Part shown: positions 24,340-33,119 of the stretch, one piece after another | How positions within the stretch are numbered: position 1 is the first letter of the stretch | Layout: each line of letters begins with the position of its first letter | Assembly: GCA_021733835.1 (NCBI GenBank) | Contig: JAIPKD010000023.1 | Coordinates: forward strand, 1-43,524 | Direction: 5' to 3' | Source: Verrucomicrobiota bacterium | Lineage (GTDB): Bacteria; Verrucomicrobiota; Verrucomicrobiia; Limisphaerales; JAIPKD01 | DNA length: 43,524 bases | Made by a program: the position numbers and the translations under genes | The notes under the pieces: generated by a model | Told to the model about the DNA's origin: nothing | Database searches by the model: none | What the model saw: only the letters and a program-made list of their open reading frames with translations

Positions 24340-27240
24340 TCACTTGTGCGGCATTACGACGATTGTATGATTCTGCCGTGGCGCGGTGACCGGGTACGAC
24401 TTGATCCGACTTCCGAATTTGGCTGTGATGTAGTATTCGAAGTCGTGTGCGCCGAATTGTTCGTGATTCAATCGTACCTCGTATACGCTGCGCGCGACGT
24501 GCCTGAATTCCTCCGTTGAATAGTCGCCGTTTCCGAGTGTGCGCCAGTTGAGTCTTACATGAGCGGATCGAGTTTCCGATAAAACGAGGACACGCAATAT
24601 CAGGTCTTCGCCGTACCTCAAGCTCGTTCGCTTGGTGGGAACGATGATCCTTGGCGCTCCCGAGTAATCCATTGGGATTCTTGCGCATTCAGGTAATTTT
24701 TCTCCGAGCACTTTCTCGAGTTTCCGCGCCGGCGCGTCTATGACTGATGGACGGATATGCTGTTCCCAATTTGCTATAGTGCCGAGTTCGCCCGGGTTTG
24801 ATACAGTTGCAAGGAGGTATCGGTACATATTACACCAGGTCTCGATCATATTGATTCGGAGCGGGAGCGCGTTCTTGCGGGCGATGTCGCGTTTTTTATC
24901 TGCGCATTCCGCCTTTTCAATCGCGTCGAATTGTGTGTTCAATTCCGCCCAGAAACAGCGGAGCCGGGCTATTTCGCTCATGTATCGAAACGAGTTCAGC
25001 CAATAATCGAATCTTTCCAAGTTGGCTTTTCCTTGTATTTGGCTGCGTAGTCCGGCCAATTCATTGATGAATGCGTATTGTTGTTTTACATCGTCCCAAC
25101 TGTTCTTATCCGGTTTGATCCCGCCGGGGCCGTTGACCCAATCCGACGGGCATGGGAGATGGCCGTCGATTTTCGAAAAGACCTCGGCTGCATTGCTTGC
25201 GATGTTGTGCCCGAAATTATGCGCCGCCCAGTCCATGTAAAAATCCTTCGATTTCAGGAACCTATCCTTTGCTTCATCGGGCGCCCAATCGTCCTGATCC
25301 CATGCCGCTTCGGCCAGCGCTGATACGGTTGGGCCTACTATTCGTGTGCGCCAGTGAATGCCCATTAATCCGTTGCATCCATAACGATATGCGTCGTATG
25401 CGTCACGTCGCATCCTGCCCGCCCAGAGCTGTGGTGATGTGAGCGCCGGATCGTCCTCGAGCCAGGGGATGGCCCATTTCTGCCTGGTCGCGACATCGGC
25501 GAAGCCGGGGTCGACAGGGTCCTTGCCGACCTGGCGGTTGATGCAACTGACCGGTATATCGCGTGGCAGAACATTATCGAAGAGAGCGCGATCGTATTCG
25601 GGGCCGAGCACCCAGCCGCATGTAGCGAGTTTAAACGGCGAGTTTACCAATTCCAGCGCCGAGTACGCTATTTTAATATCGGCTATCGTGTCCTCGACTT
25701 GCTCCCGTTCTGTGCCTTCCCATGTCCAGTTTTCCGGTGTCCAAAGCCAGTAATAATCGATTGGATACGCCGAGGCAATGCGTTTAAAGATACCCTCGTA
25801 CAGCTTTTGCTTGGTCATTGGATCGTCGTAGGCCAGCCCGGAATCCTCAAGGTGTGTCCTGACTTGTTCCGGTATGGTAAGCGGAGTCTCCGTTCCAACA
25901 CAGGTCTTTATTCCAAGGTCGTTTGCGAACGTGAACGCTTGTTCAAGCAACGAACCGGTGCGTTTGAATAACAGATTGCATTGTTCTTGTGTATCCGGAC
26001 GCGGGAATAGCTCGACCGGTAATGAATTGGCGGTGGACGTGGTTTCTGCGCCGGTTCTATGGAATTCGTATTCCATCGAGTATTCGGCGCGGTATCCGAT
26101 GCGCGAACCGAAGCCTTTGTTCAGTAATTCGGCGCCCTTGGATTGTCCCATTAATCCGAGCTTCATCCATTTTAAACGTTGTTCCTCCATCTTCTCGGTA
26201 TCTAATTCCTTTAGCTTGCCGGTGAGAAATTCGGGGCATTCGAGGCCTTGTCGCAATAACCGGTTTTCCGCTCTTGTTTTGCGGAGTTCCTTGATAAGGA
26301 ACGGCGCCGTGTTCTGAATCTGCGGATTAAACCGGTTGATTACTTGAATCTCTTTCTCGGGGCGCATGACGTCGGGGCCGAACTCGTCTATTTCAAAAAG
26401 TGCCGACGTGCCGAATGAGAAACCGGAGGTCTTCCTCGCGCTGTATCCCCAATTGCCGCGCATTGTGTTCTGGTAGCTCGACGGATAACTGAAGTCCACC
26501 GTTGTTCCGGGGGCGATGTCCTCGGGTAGTCCTATCCATACCGTCGGTTCCGCGTTGGGCCCGCCTTCGGGGTAGGTGTGAAGGCCGAAAAAATTCATTC
26601 TCAACTTCGGCAATTGTCCGAGAACCAACATGTAGTCGTCCAGGTTCCACCAGTCCGGACCTTCCGGGAAATCGTGGAACGGCAATATGCCGCGCAGCTC
26701 GAACAGCGGCGTGTTTGTTTCATCAAGAACCGGCCAACGCGCAAGCGTTGTCTCCGGCACAACGTCGCCATGCAGATAAAATCTGACGCCCATAAGCTCC
26801 GCTGTCCGGTAAGCGCCATAGAGGACGGCCGTGGGACTGCCGCCTGCGATAACATGCGCGACCTGATCGGACTCTCGTATGGTCTTCAAATAAAAATCAT
26901 CATTTGATAATTGCGCGATGACGTTGCGCTCCGTTTTTGTGAAGAGGGGATTATTGAATATCTCATTTCCCGTGGTTGATAGCAGGAAGCACACGCCTTT
27001 TTCCGGAATGGTATCGACCTGATGGATAGCCTTGAGGTTACCGGTACGTAGATAGATGTATCTGCGCAATTCCTTTGCGGCGAATCTTTCCAGGGACGAT
27101 GCGCCTTTGGTTATGAGGATATTGTGTGGTTCGCTCGCGGCGGTTTCAGTTGTCGCCGGAGGGGTTCCGGCGGTTATGGAGGGGATACCTGCGCAAAGGA
27201 AGCTTACAATCAGTACCGAGGTTAATATCGTTTTGTTCAT
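24340..27240 (-). CDS. Large secreted glycoside-hydrolase-like protein (alpha-glucuronidase-type N-domain)
   Basis: The protein has 966 residues from ATG 27240, with a clear signal peptide (M-N-K-T-I-L then a hydrophobic run ending near S-I-T-A-G). The first 150 residues resemble the beta/alpha domain before the catalytic barrel of alpha-glucuronidases, hexosaminidases and related families: I-L-I-T-K-G-A-S-S-L-E-R-F-A-A-K-E-L-R-R-Y, later P-T-A-V-L-Y-G-A-Y-R-T-A-E. A barrel-like region contains M-N-F-F-G-L-H-T-Y-P, Y-Y-W-L-W-T-P-E-N-W-T-W and G-L-M-G-I-H-W-R. The last 90 residues resemble a small beta domain (L-R-V-L-V-L-S-E, F-E-Y-Y-I-T-A). Acidic active-site residues cannot be assigned. Beside a sulfatase it probably acts on a complex glycan. 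Confidence 0.75.
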   Translation of the reverse strand: MNKTILTSVLIVSFLCAGIPSITAGTPPATTETAASEPHNILITKGASSLERFAAKELRRYIYLRTGNLKAIHQVDTIPEKGVCFLLSTTGNEIFNNPLFTKTERNVIAQLSNDDFYLKTIRESDQVAHVIAGGSPTAVLYGAYRTAELMGVRFYLHGDVVPETTLARWPVLDETNTPLFELRGILPFHDFPEGPDWWNLDDYMLVLGQLPKLRMNFFGLHTYPEGGPNAEPTVWIGLPEDIAPGTTVDFSYPSSYQNTMRGNWGYSARKTSGFSFGTSALFEIDEFGPDVMRPEKEIQVINRFNPQIQNTAPFLIKELRKTRAENRLLRQGLECPEFLTGKLKELDTEKMEEQRLKWMKLGLMGQSKGAELLNKGFGSRIGYRAEYSMEYEFHRTGAETTSTANSLPVELFPRPDTQEQCNLLFKRTGSLLEQAFTFANDLGIKTCVGTETPLTIPEQVRTHLEDSGLAYDDPMTKQKLYEGIFKRIASAYPIDYYWLWTPENWTWEGTEREQVEDTIADIKIAYSALELVNSPFKLATCGWVLGPEYDRALFDNVLPRDIPVSCINRQVGKDPVDPGFADVATRQKWAIPWLEDDPALTSPQLWAGRMRRDAYDAYRYGCNGLMGIHWRTRIVGPTVSALAEAAWDQDDWAPDEAKDRFLKSKDFYMDWAAHNFGHNIASNAAEVFSKIDGHLPCPSDWVNGPGGIKPDKNSWDDVKQQYAFINELAGLRSQIQGKANLERFDYWLNSFRYMSEIARLRCFWAELNTQFDAIEKAECADKKRDIARKNALPLRINMIETWCNMYRYLLATVSNPGELGTIANWEQHIRPSVIDAPARKLEKVLGEKLPECARIPMDYSGAPRIIVPTKRTSLRYGEDLILRVLVLSETRSAHVRLNWRTLGNGDYSTEEFRHVARSVYEVRLNHEQFGAHDFEYYITAKFGSRIKSYPVTAPRQNHTIVVMPHK

Positions 27241-27465
27241 ATACAACGGCTTTTGATACGGCGGGGAGGAGTACTCCCATGCCGTGGGTGAACACGTTTC
27301 TGATAAAATCGCTAAGTTCAAAGAAGTCTCCCCGAGTCCGTCCGGTTAGTCAACTCAAAACGTCCCGGCGTGAGAGCGAAGGCCCTTTACGTCTTCAAGA
27401 AATACAACGCATAGTATCGTATAAGTTACATTGAAAGAAAGGGTGTTGCACGATTGAAGATGGAT

Positions 27466-27490
27466 CGGCGCTCGTCGGTGACGAGCACCG
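27466..27490 (-). other. Strong stem-loop after the exopolysaccharide operon
   Basis: Perfect inverted repeat GCTCGTC/GACGAGC (27470-27476, 27480-27486) with a GGT loop, extended by CGG/CCG after one mismatch. It begins 37 bp past the stop of the tyrosine-kinase gene on the minus strand. There is no T-run in that direction, so it may stabilise the 3' end of the transcript instead of acting as an intrinsic terminator. Confidence 0.55.
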
Positions 27491-27527
27491 TATCTTTTCT
27501 GTAGCGTATTCTCAGTTGGATAATGTC

Positions 27528-29645
27528 TTATCCCCTGGAGGCCGGTTCGTTCTTATAAGCGGCGTAGTACCTGTTTTGGTAATAGTAGTAGGAATAATAG
27601 TATGAGTCTTTGCCTTCGAAATCGATGTCGTTGAGTATTAAACCGATTACGTAAATCCCGGCTTCGTGAATGCGCTGGATCGCGCGACGTGCATGGTCGC
27701 GCCGGATTTTGTTGAACTTGGTGGTGTAGATAACGCCGTCCGAGGCGGATGCGATCATGAGCGGATCACTGACCGCGGTAACAGGCGGGCAGTCGATGAA
27801 CACGCGGTCGTAGGTCTTGCGGACTTCATCCAGGAGTTGTTTCATGCGAACGGAGCTTACGAGTTCCGATGGCGTATCCGGTATAGCTCCGGCGCAAATG
27901 ACATCGAGATTCGAAACCTCTGTAGGGTGGATTAGGCCGTCGAGCGGTCTGTCGGTGTCGCTCAAGTAGGCCGTTATACCCTCGGGGCTATGTAATTGGA
28001 ATGCCTTGTGCACGGAAGGCCGCCTGAGATCGGCGTCGATCAAGAGCGTCTTCATGCCGGCGTGGGCGGAGACGATTGCCAGGTTCGAGCTGATCAAAGA
28101 TTTGCCTTCGCCCGGGATAGTGCCTGTGACCGCCATTACCTTCATTTTGCTGGAACTCGGCATGAGCGTTATGGCGGCGCGGATTGAACGGAAGGCCTCG
28201 GATGCGGCCGACTGCGGCTGCGCTTGTACCTGTAGATCGCGCTCGATCACGCTATTGCTTTTGATATTGGGGACGTATCCGAGGAACGGGAGTTTGAGAT
28301 AAACCTCGACGTCGTCCTGGCTCTTTATCGAATCGTCTAGGAAGTTTACGAAAAACGCCAGACCGATGCCTGCGGCTATCCCGCCGAAGACGCCGAGGAA
28401 GAGGATGATGAGCATACGCGGTTTCACGGGGTTAAGCGGGACTATGGCGTCGTCTACGAGTTGGATGTTATTGGTCTTACTCTTGGCGGTCAACTCGAGT
28501 TCCTGCCGGCGTTCGATGACTTTATTGTATAGATTCCGTTTCTGTGTCGCCTCACGCTGGAGGATTTCGTATTGGACGCGTAATTCGCTGAGGTTAAGTT
28601 GTTCTTTTTTTAATTGGTCTACAAGTTGTTGGATACTCTCGGTTTCGCCTTGTGCGATGGTGGCCTCGTTTTTCAGGCTTTCGAAGATGTTTTGGGATTG
28701 CTCTTGTATGCTTTCTTTTAGCGAATCGATTTTCTCGCGTGTTCGAATGACTTCGGGGTACTGTTCCTTGTAGCGCTTTAACAAGTCGGCGAGCTGAGAT
28801 TGTTGGATGATCAGTTCTGCTTTGAGTTCTTGGATAAGGGCATTCGATGCAATTTGCGGGATACTGTCGATATTGACATCCGCATCGAGGAGTTGCTTGA
28901 CCTCTTCGTACTGCCGTTGTGCGATTGCGGCTTTTGCTTGTGTGCTAGTCAACCGCTGTTGAGCGGTCTGGAGACCTTGTAAGATAATATTTTCTCGGTC
29001 TTCGAATGAGGTTATATTATTGGTTTGTTTGTATTTCTCGAGTTTCTGGAGCGCTTCCTCGACCTCTTGCTTCATGATCTTCTCTTCTTCTTTAAGAAAC
29101 TTGGACGCATTGAGCGAGGCCTGCATCTTCCGGTCGAGGTTGTCGGATATGAAGTTAGTGGCAAGAGTATTCGCGATCTTGGTGGCCATGACCGGGTCGG
29201 TATGTTCGACCTTGATATCCACAAGGCGGCTGAGCCGGATCGGATCGATCGTGATATCCTTGGAGAGCGCGCCGACCGGGTCTTGTGAGTTTTTATATTT
29301 TTCCGTACTTTGCAGGTTTAAGTCTTCTACAACGGATTTGAGGATACGCCGGCTCTTGAGTTTTTTGTATTGGGTTTGGAGGTAGTCTTGTTCGCGGCTA
29401 TTGACGGCGAAGGCGTCTTCGATATTGAGCACTTTTTCGGCTTCGCTGTCAATTTGGAGCTGCGCCTTTGCTTCGTATATTCTTGGCGCTTTGAAGAGAT
29501 AGATGCCGGAGAGGAATAGTATGGTTAGAAAAGCCGAGAGCACGATCCACCGGCGCTCCATTATGATGTGCCAATAGTGCCGGAGATTTATGCTTTGATC
29601 GGCGCTTTCCTCTGTCTCGATGAATTGTTGATTCTGGTCTTCCAT
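27528..29645 (-). CDS. Wzc-like polysaccharide co-polymerase / tyrosine autokinase
   Basis: The protein has 705 residues. The N-terminal Wzz-type part has a membrane span at about 33-51, a large periplasmic region rich in coiled coil (about 160-400) and a second span (M-L-I-I-L-F-L-G-V-F-G-G-I). The cytoplasmic C-terminal domain is a bacterial tyrosine kinase with Walker A G-T-I-P-G-E-G-K-S, Walker A' L-L-I-D-A-D-L-R-R-P and Walker B V-F-I-D-C-P-P-V. The tail holds a cluster of more than ten tyrosines (Y-Y-Y-S-Y-Y-Y-Y and nearby), the autophosphorylation site. Such proteins set chain length and drive export of capsule or exopolysaccharide. It is the last gene of the three-gene operon starting at 31534. 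Confidence 0.93.
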   Translation of the reverse strand: MEDQNQQFIETEESADQSINLRHYWHIIMERRWIVLSAFLTILFLSGIYLFKAPRIYEAKAQLQIDSEAEKVLNIEDAFAVNSREQDYLQTQYKKLKSRRILKSVVEDLNLQSTEKYKNSQDPVGALSKDITIDPIRLSRLVDIKVEHTDPVMATKIANTLATNFISDNLDRKMQASLNASKFLKEEEKIMKQEVEEALQKLEKYKQTNNITSFEDRENIILQGLQTAQQRLTSTQAKAAIAQRQYEEVKQLLDADVNIDSIPQIASNALIQELKAELIIQQSQLADLLKRYKEQYPEVIRTREKIDSLKESIQEQSQNIFESLKNEATIAQGETESIQQLVDQLKKEQLNLSELRVQYEILQREATQKRNLYNKVIERRQELELTAKSKTNNIQLVDDAIVPLNPVKPRMLIILFLGVFGGIAAGIGLAFFVNFLDDSIKSQDDVEVYLKLPFLGYVPNIKSNSVIERDLQVQAQPQSAASEAFRSIRAAITLMPSSSKMKVMAVTGTIPGEGKSLISSNLAIVSAHAGMKTLLIDADLRRPSVHKAFQLHSPEGITAYLSDTDRPLDGLIHPTEVSNLDVICAGAIPDTPSELVSSVRMKQLLDEVRKTYDRVFIDCPPVTAVSDPLMIASASDGVIYTTKFNKIRRDHARRAIQRIHEAGIYVIGLILNDIDFEGKDSYYYSYYYYQNRYYAAYKNEPASRG

Positions 29646-29666
29646 ACGGAGTAGATTTCTGAATGT

Positions 29667-30305
29667 TTAGAACATGGATTCAGGCACGGTGATTATATCG
29701 CCTGGCTGCACCCAGATAGTATTTTCCGGATCGGTTATCTGCTTTAATTCTTCAAAGCTGAATTTTTTTGTGACTCCGCCCCTGGTGAATTCAATTGTCT
29801 TACTCGCCTTGGGTGTCGGCCCGCCCGCTTGGCTGATTGCGTCGAGGATCGACCATCGTTGTTCGCCGGGCAGCTCGATTGCGCCGGCCTTATTGACTGC
29901 GCCGAAAACCGAGACGATACGCAGGCGATAGGCCTTTACCGTGACCGTTACCTGTGGGTTTACGAGGTAGCTCTCGCCGAGGCGCTGTTTGAGCATCTGT
30001 TCGACCTCCGAGCGTGTTTTTCCTGCCACCTTAACGTTGCCGAGGAGCGGGAAGGTGATCTCGCCGGAGTTGGATACCTTGAATTCGCGCAGACTAAGGT
30101 TCTCCTCGCCGAAGACGTCTACTACGATCGTATCCTGGGGTGCGATGCGGTATTCACGCGCGGCTGAACCTGCGAATGCCGCCGGATCATCCAGGTCTGT
30201 TTGGCCGGCGGACGCCGGATTTCCTTGCTGTGTAGTGGTGCAAGCGCTACATACAACCGCTAAGGCTGTGACGGCGGCTGATAGCTTAAGAATTAAAATT
30301 TTCAT
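29667..30305 (-). CDS. Polysaccharide export lipoprotein, Wza/GumB-like (SLBB)
   Basis: The 212-residue protein has an N-terminal signal with Cys-rich end V-C-S-A-C-T-T-T, probably a lipoprotein signal, though the lipobox is imperfect. The Poly_export domain begins at Y-R-I-A-P-Q-D-T-I-V-V-D-V-F-G-E-E-N-L and includes G-E-I-T-F-P-L-L-G-N-V-K-V-A-G. An SLBB-type domain follows with V-F-G-A-V-N-K-A-G and L-D-A-I-S-Q-A-G-G-P-T. It is shorter than Wza and may form a simpler outer-membrane collar. It lies 2 bp after the barrel gene and 21 bp before the kinase gene, consistent with one export complex. Confidence 0.92.
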   Translation of the reverse strand: MKILILKLSAAVTALAVVCSACTTTQQGNPASAGQTDLDDPAAFAGSAAREYRIAPQDTIVVDVFGEENLSLREFKVSNSGEITFPLLGNVKVAGKTRSEVEQMLKQRLGESYLVNPQVTVTVKAYRLRIVSVFGAVNKAGAIELPGEQRWSILDAISQAGGPTPKASKTIEFTRGGVTKKFSFEELKQITDPENTIWVQPGDIITVPESMF

Positions 30306-30307
30306 AC

Positions 30308-31534
30308 TCAGTAACCTAAAGCAATTTGAAGCGTAATTCTATTTGCGTCATAGTCAAGAATTCGTGAGTCGCTGCTCTCGAATTTTGCGAATTCATAACC
30401 GAGGCTTGAGTGCAACCATTCTTGCGCATCGTAATTCAGGCCGCATCCGATCCTATACCAATTGTCTTTTCGATCCGGGTAGGCTTGCGTCGGGTCGAAT
30501 TCATTATATCGATATGACCCGTGGGCGGAGACGGACCATTTTCCCGAGGAGCCGATCCCTTGTCTGACGTTTAGCGAGAGTTGGTTGGCGGTGTATGACC
30601 GGCCTGAGCCCTGACCTACGTATTGGACGGATACGATATCGCGTCTCGAGAAATTCAGGGAAACTTGTGTCTTATCGCCGATCTGTTGATCGAGCGTCAA
30701 TTGCGCCAGGAGCGCATTCGGTGGTGTCGACCCGTCACTGTACTCGCGCGTTTGATATCCGATCTTGGCGGTTCCGGTCAATTTCGATGTAAAATCGCCT
30801 TTTACGCCTACGTAACCACCGAAAAACCACGAATGCGGCCCCTTTTTGTCACCGGCCCGATTCGGATTAACCGCATCTTGACCATAGTGCAGTTCCCCGA
30901 ACAGGTCTATCTTGTGTGTCGCGGCGAACCTGAATCCCGATGTCGCCATCAGCGTGTTCCTATCGAACAGGTTAATCCCGCTTTCGTAGTCTCTTGAATC
31001 ATGGCGCCCCTGCAAATACACGCCGGTCTTTTCGGTCATGTCATAAGAGACCCTATAATTGTCATTGAAACTCGTCCAGTCGACGACCGCTTGATTGGCC
31101 CGTATATCGCCGCCGAGGATGCCCGAGAGCATTTGGATGCGGTCTGTGCCTTCAATAGTGGTTTTTGTGCCTTTATACCTGAAGCCGAAGCCTATCGAGT
31201 GATCCGAGGTGTTGAACTCGTCGTAGTCGAGGTAGAGGTATTGACCGTATGTGTAATCGAGCGTGATGAAATTGTCATCCTCGCGGCCGAAGAAGAAATT
31301 CAGACCGGGTTTTATCGTAGTGATCAGATCGCTTACACGGTCTTGTGCTCTTTGCCTATAAAGTACGTTGTCATTGTATATTTCACTTAAAGAGACGTGA
31401 GGACGCAGGTATACGGGGCCGATGTTGTATACGAGGAAATCGGGCGCGTTCAAGGCGTGGGCTTGACATGCTGCGGATAATCCCGCGGCGAAGGCTGCGT
31501 ATCCGACGTATTTGGCCTTGTTATTTTTGCGCAT
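30308..31534 (-). CDS. Outer-membrane beta-barrel protein of the exopolysaccharide operon
   Basis: This protein has 408 residues with a signal peptide ending near A-C-Q-A-H-A. The mature part is a run of alternating strands (L-D-Y-T-Y-G-Q-Y-L-Y-L-D-Y, V-Y-L-Q-G-R-H-D-S-R, V-S-L-N-F-S-R-R-D), and it ends with an aromatic residue in R-I-T-L-Q-I-A-L-G-Y, the usual signal for barrel insertion. The strand L-S-E-I-Y-N-D-N-V near the start is typical of the putative beta-barrel porin 2 proteins found with exosortase or polysaccharide loci. It probably lets polysaccharide pass the outer membrane beside the Wza-like lipoprotein. It is first in the operon. Confidence 0.85.
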   Translation of the reverse strand: MRKNNKAKYVGYAAFAAGLSAACQAHALNAPDFLVYNIGPVYLRPHVSLSEIYNDNVLYRQRAQDRVSDLITTIKPGLNFFFGREDDNFITLDYTYGQYLYLDYDEFNTSDHSIGFGFRYKGTKTTIEGTDRIQMLSGILGGDIRANQAVVDWTSFNDNYRVSYDMTEKTGVYLQGRHDSRDYESGINLFDRNTLMATSGFRFAATHKIDLFGELHYGQDAVNPNRAGDKKGPHSWFFGGYVGVKGDFTSKLTGTAKIGYQTREYSDGSTPPNALLAQLTLDQQIGDKTQVSLNFSRRDIVSVQYVGQGSGRSYTANQLSLNVRQGIGSSGKWSVSAHGSYRYNEFDPTQAYPDRKDNWYRIGCGLNYDAQEWLHSSLGYEFAKFESSDSRILDYDANRITLQIALGY

Positions 31535-31824
31535 TATTATTCCAAATAAAGTATCGTCTTTTGTATTGCCGTTGGTATCGCGAATTAAACGCAGTTTAAA
31601 GAACGTATTTTGATTCCATACTCATCGGCTTATGGGCATACACGCAATTTTCATTCAACCGCAAACACGGCGGAGAATAAAGTGTATTCTCTTAATAAAT
31701 TATTTAATCCAACGCAAGAATTCATTTAAGAAAATTCAGCACCGAAATGGATTAGTCCGAACACCGGCATTATTATCGCCGTAAAAAACAATATATAGCA
31801 GCTTTCAGGCCAAAATCAATTCAG
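31535..31824. other. Upstream region of the exopolysaccharide operon
   Basis: This 290-bp AT-rich gap should contain the promoter driving leftward transcription from 31534. No gene is seen. It contains a perfect inverted repeat at 31673-31691 listed separately. Convincing -35 and -10 boxes could not be fixed. Confidence 0.4.
31673..31691. promoter_or_regulatory. Inverted repeat GAGAATA-N5-TATTCTC, candidate operator
   Basis: A perfect 7-bp inverted repeat with a 5-bp spacer (AAGTG) lies about 140 bp upstream of the barrel gene start in an AT-rich stretch. Size and symmetry suit a dimeric regulator. There is no T-run directly after either arm, so termination is less likely than a protein-binding site. 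Confidence 0.45.
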
Positions 31825-33072
31825 TTAATCTTTCTTCCAGACGTACCGGAACATAATCACGCGCAGTGCCGCCGTCAGCGGTATGGCCAGCACACCGCCG
31901 AGAACGCCGCCGAGCAGGGTGGTGCCCACCATGACGGCGACGATAATCGTCATCGGATGCAATCCGACTCTGTCGCCCATGATCTTGGGAGAAATGACGA
32001 GGCCTTCGAGTGTTTGCACGACTGCAAAAACCACAAGAACGAGAACCGGGTGCACCCAGTCGCCGAACTGCGCGGCGGCGAGCGCCGTCGTGGGTATGAT
32101 GCTGAGCATTACGCCTAGGTATGGGACGATGCTAAGGAACCCTGCAACGACGCCGAGGAGCAGTGAATACTTGAGGCCGATAATCATGAATCCGATGGTC
32201 AGCAGTATGCCGTCGCATATTGCCACGAGCACTTGCCCCCTAAAAAACAGGATCAGATAATTATTAACCGCTGTCAGGATGAACACAATCTCCTCTTTGA
32301 AACTGGATTCCCTGACCGGAAGATATTGTGTCCAATGCTTAACGATGCCGCGTTTTTCCAGCAGGAAATAGAATGCATAAATGGGCACCAGCGCAAGCCC
32401 GACCAGCAGTCCGAGCCATGAAGCGATCATGCTCAGCTGGCTGACAAACCAATTCCCGATCCTGGGCAAGACGTTGCCCAACCAGGATAGGGCGGTTTCG
32501 CCTATGCGTATTTGCCAGGGTGACACCTGCTCGGTTTCGGGTGTATCGGATGCCGCGGTCGTGACCGGAGGTGTATTGGTCGGTTCCGTGTTTGTGACGG
32601 CGATTCCGTTTGTGTTGTCGTTTTGTATATTATTTTGCCGGCTGGTTTCTCCGAAGTCGATAGGCAGCGTTACGCCGAACGGCGGGTTCTCGCTCCATTG
32701 GAGGATACGCTTCTGTAGTTTTTGTGAATAATCCGGCAGCCTGTTTATCAGGTCGCCTGTCTGTACGATCAAGCGTGGCACGATTATCGAGAGAAACATC
32801 AGGAAAAGCGCCGCCCCGATGGCGAACACGAGGAGGATGGCGCGTTCCCGCGGGATTCGCCGCCTTTCGAGAAAGTCTATTACCGGATCAAGTAAGTAGG
32901 CGATGATGCCCGCAATCGCAAGCGGCAGGAGTACGGACGTGAGTTTGTTGATGACCAGCCCCGCGCCGATGATTGCGATAATGAACAGTGATATCAGCAC
33001 GCCGATCGCCAGCGCTGTGAGCGATGTCCATAGTATCTTCGCCTGTTTTTCCGTTGGTTTGGGCAGCGTCAT
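31825..33072 (-). CDS. AI-2E family transporter (PerM/YdiK-like membrane protein)
   Basis: The 415-residue polytopic membrane protein has about eight spans: paired helices near residues 15-60 and 76-100, then several from 215 to the end. Family marks are the G-L-V-I-N-K-L segment, A-I-A-G-I-I-A-Y-L-L-D-P-V-I-D in the second helix, F-L-S-I-V-P-Y-L-G and L-E-G-L-V-I-S-P-K-I-M-G-D-R-V-G-L-H-P. A Thr/Asn-rich insert (about 147-185) is unusually long and probably periplasmic or cytoplasmic loop. Members range from suggested AI-2 exporters to sodium/proton antiporters, so the substrate is not assigned. It lies 47 bp after proC on the same strand. Confidence 0.92.
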   Translation of the reverse strand: MTLPKPTEKQAKILWTSLTALAIGVLISLFIIAIIGAGLVINKLTSVLLPLAIAGIIAYLLDPVIDFLERRRIPRERAILLVFAIGAALFLMFLSIIVPRLIVQTGDLINRLPDYSQKLQKRILQWSENPPFGVTLPIDFGETSRQNNIQNDNTNGIAVTNTEPTNTPPVTTAASDTPETEQVSPWQIRIGETALSWLGNVLPRIGNWFVSQLSMIASWLGLLVGLALVPIYAFYFLLEKRGIVKHWTQYLPVRESSFKEEIVFILTAVNNYLILFFRGQVLVAICDGILLTIGFMIIGLKYSLLLGVVAGFLSIVPYLGVMLSIIPTTALAAAQFGDWVHPVLVLVVFAVVQTLEGLVISPKIMGDRVGLHPMTIIVAVMVGTTLLGGVLGGVLAIPLTAALRVIMFRYVWKKD

Positions 33073-33119
33073 TTTATTGGTTTTTATAACGTAAGCGACA
33101 GTGACGCGACGATAGGCGT

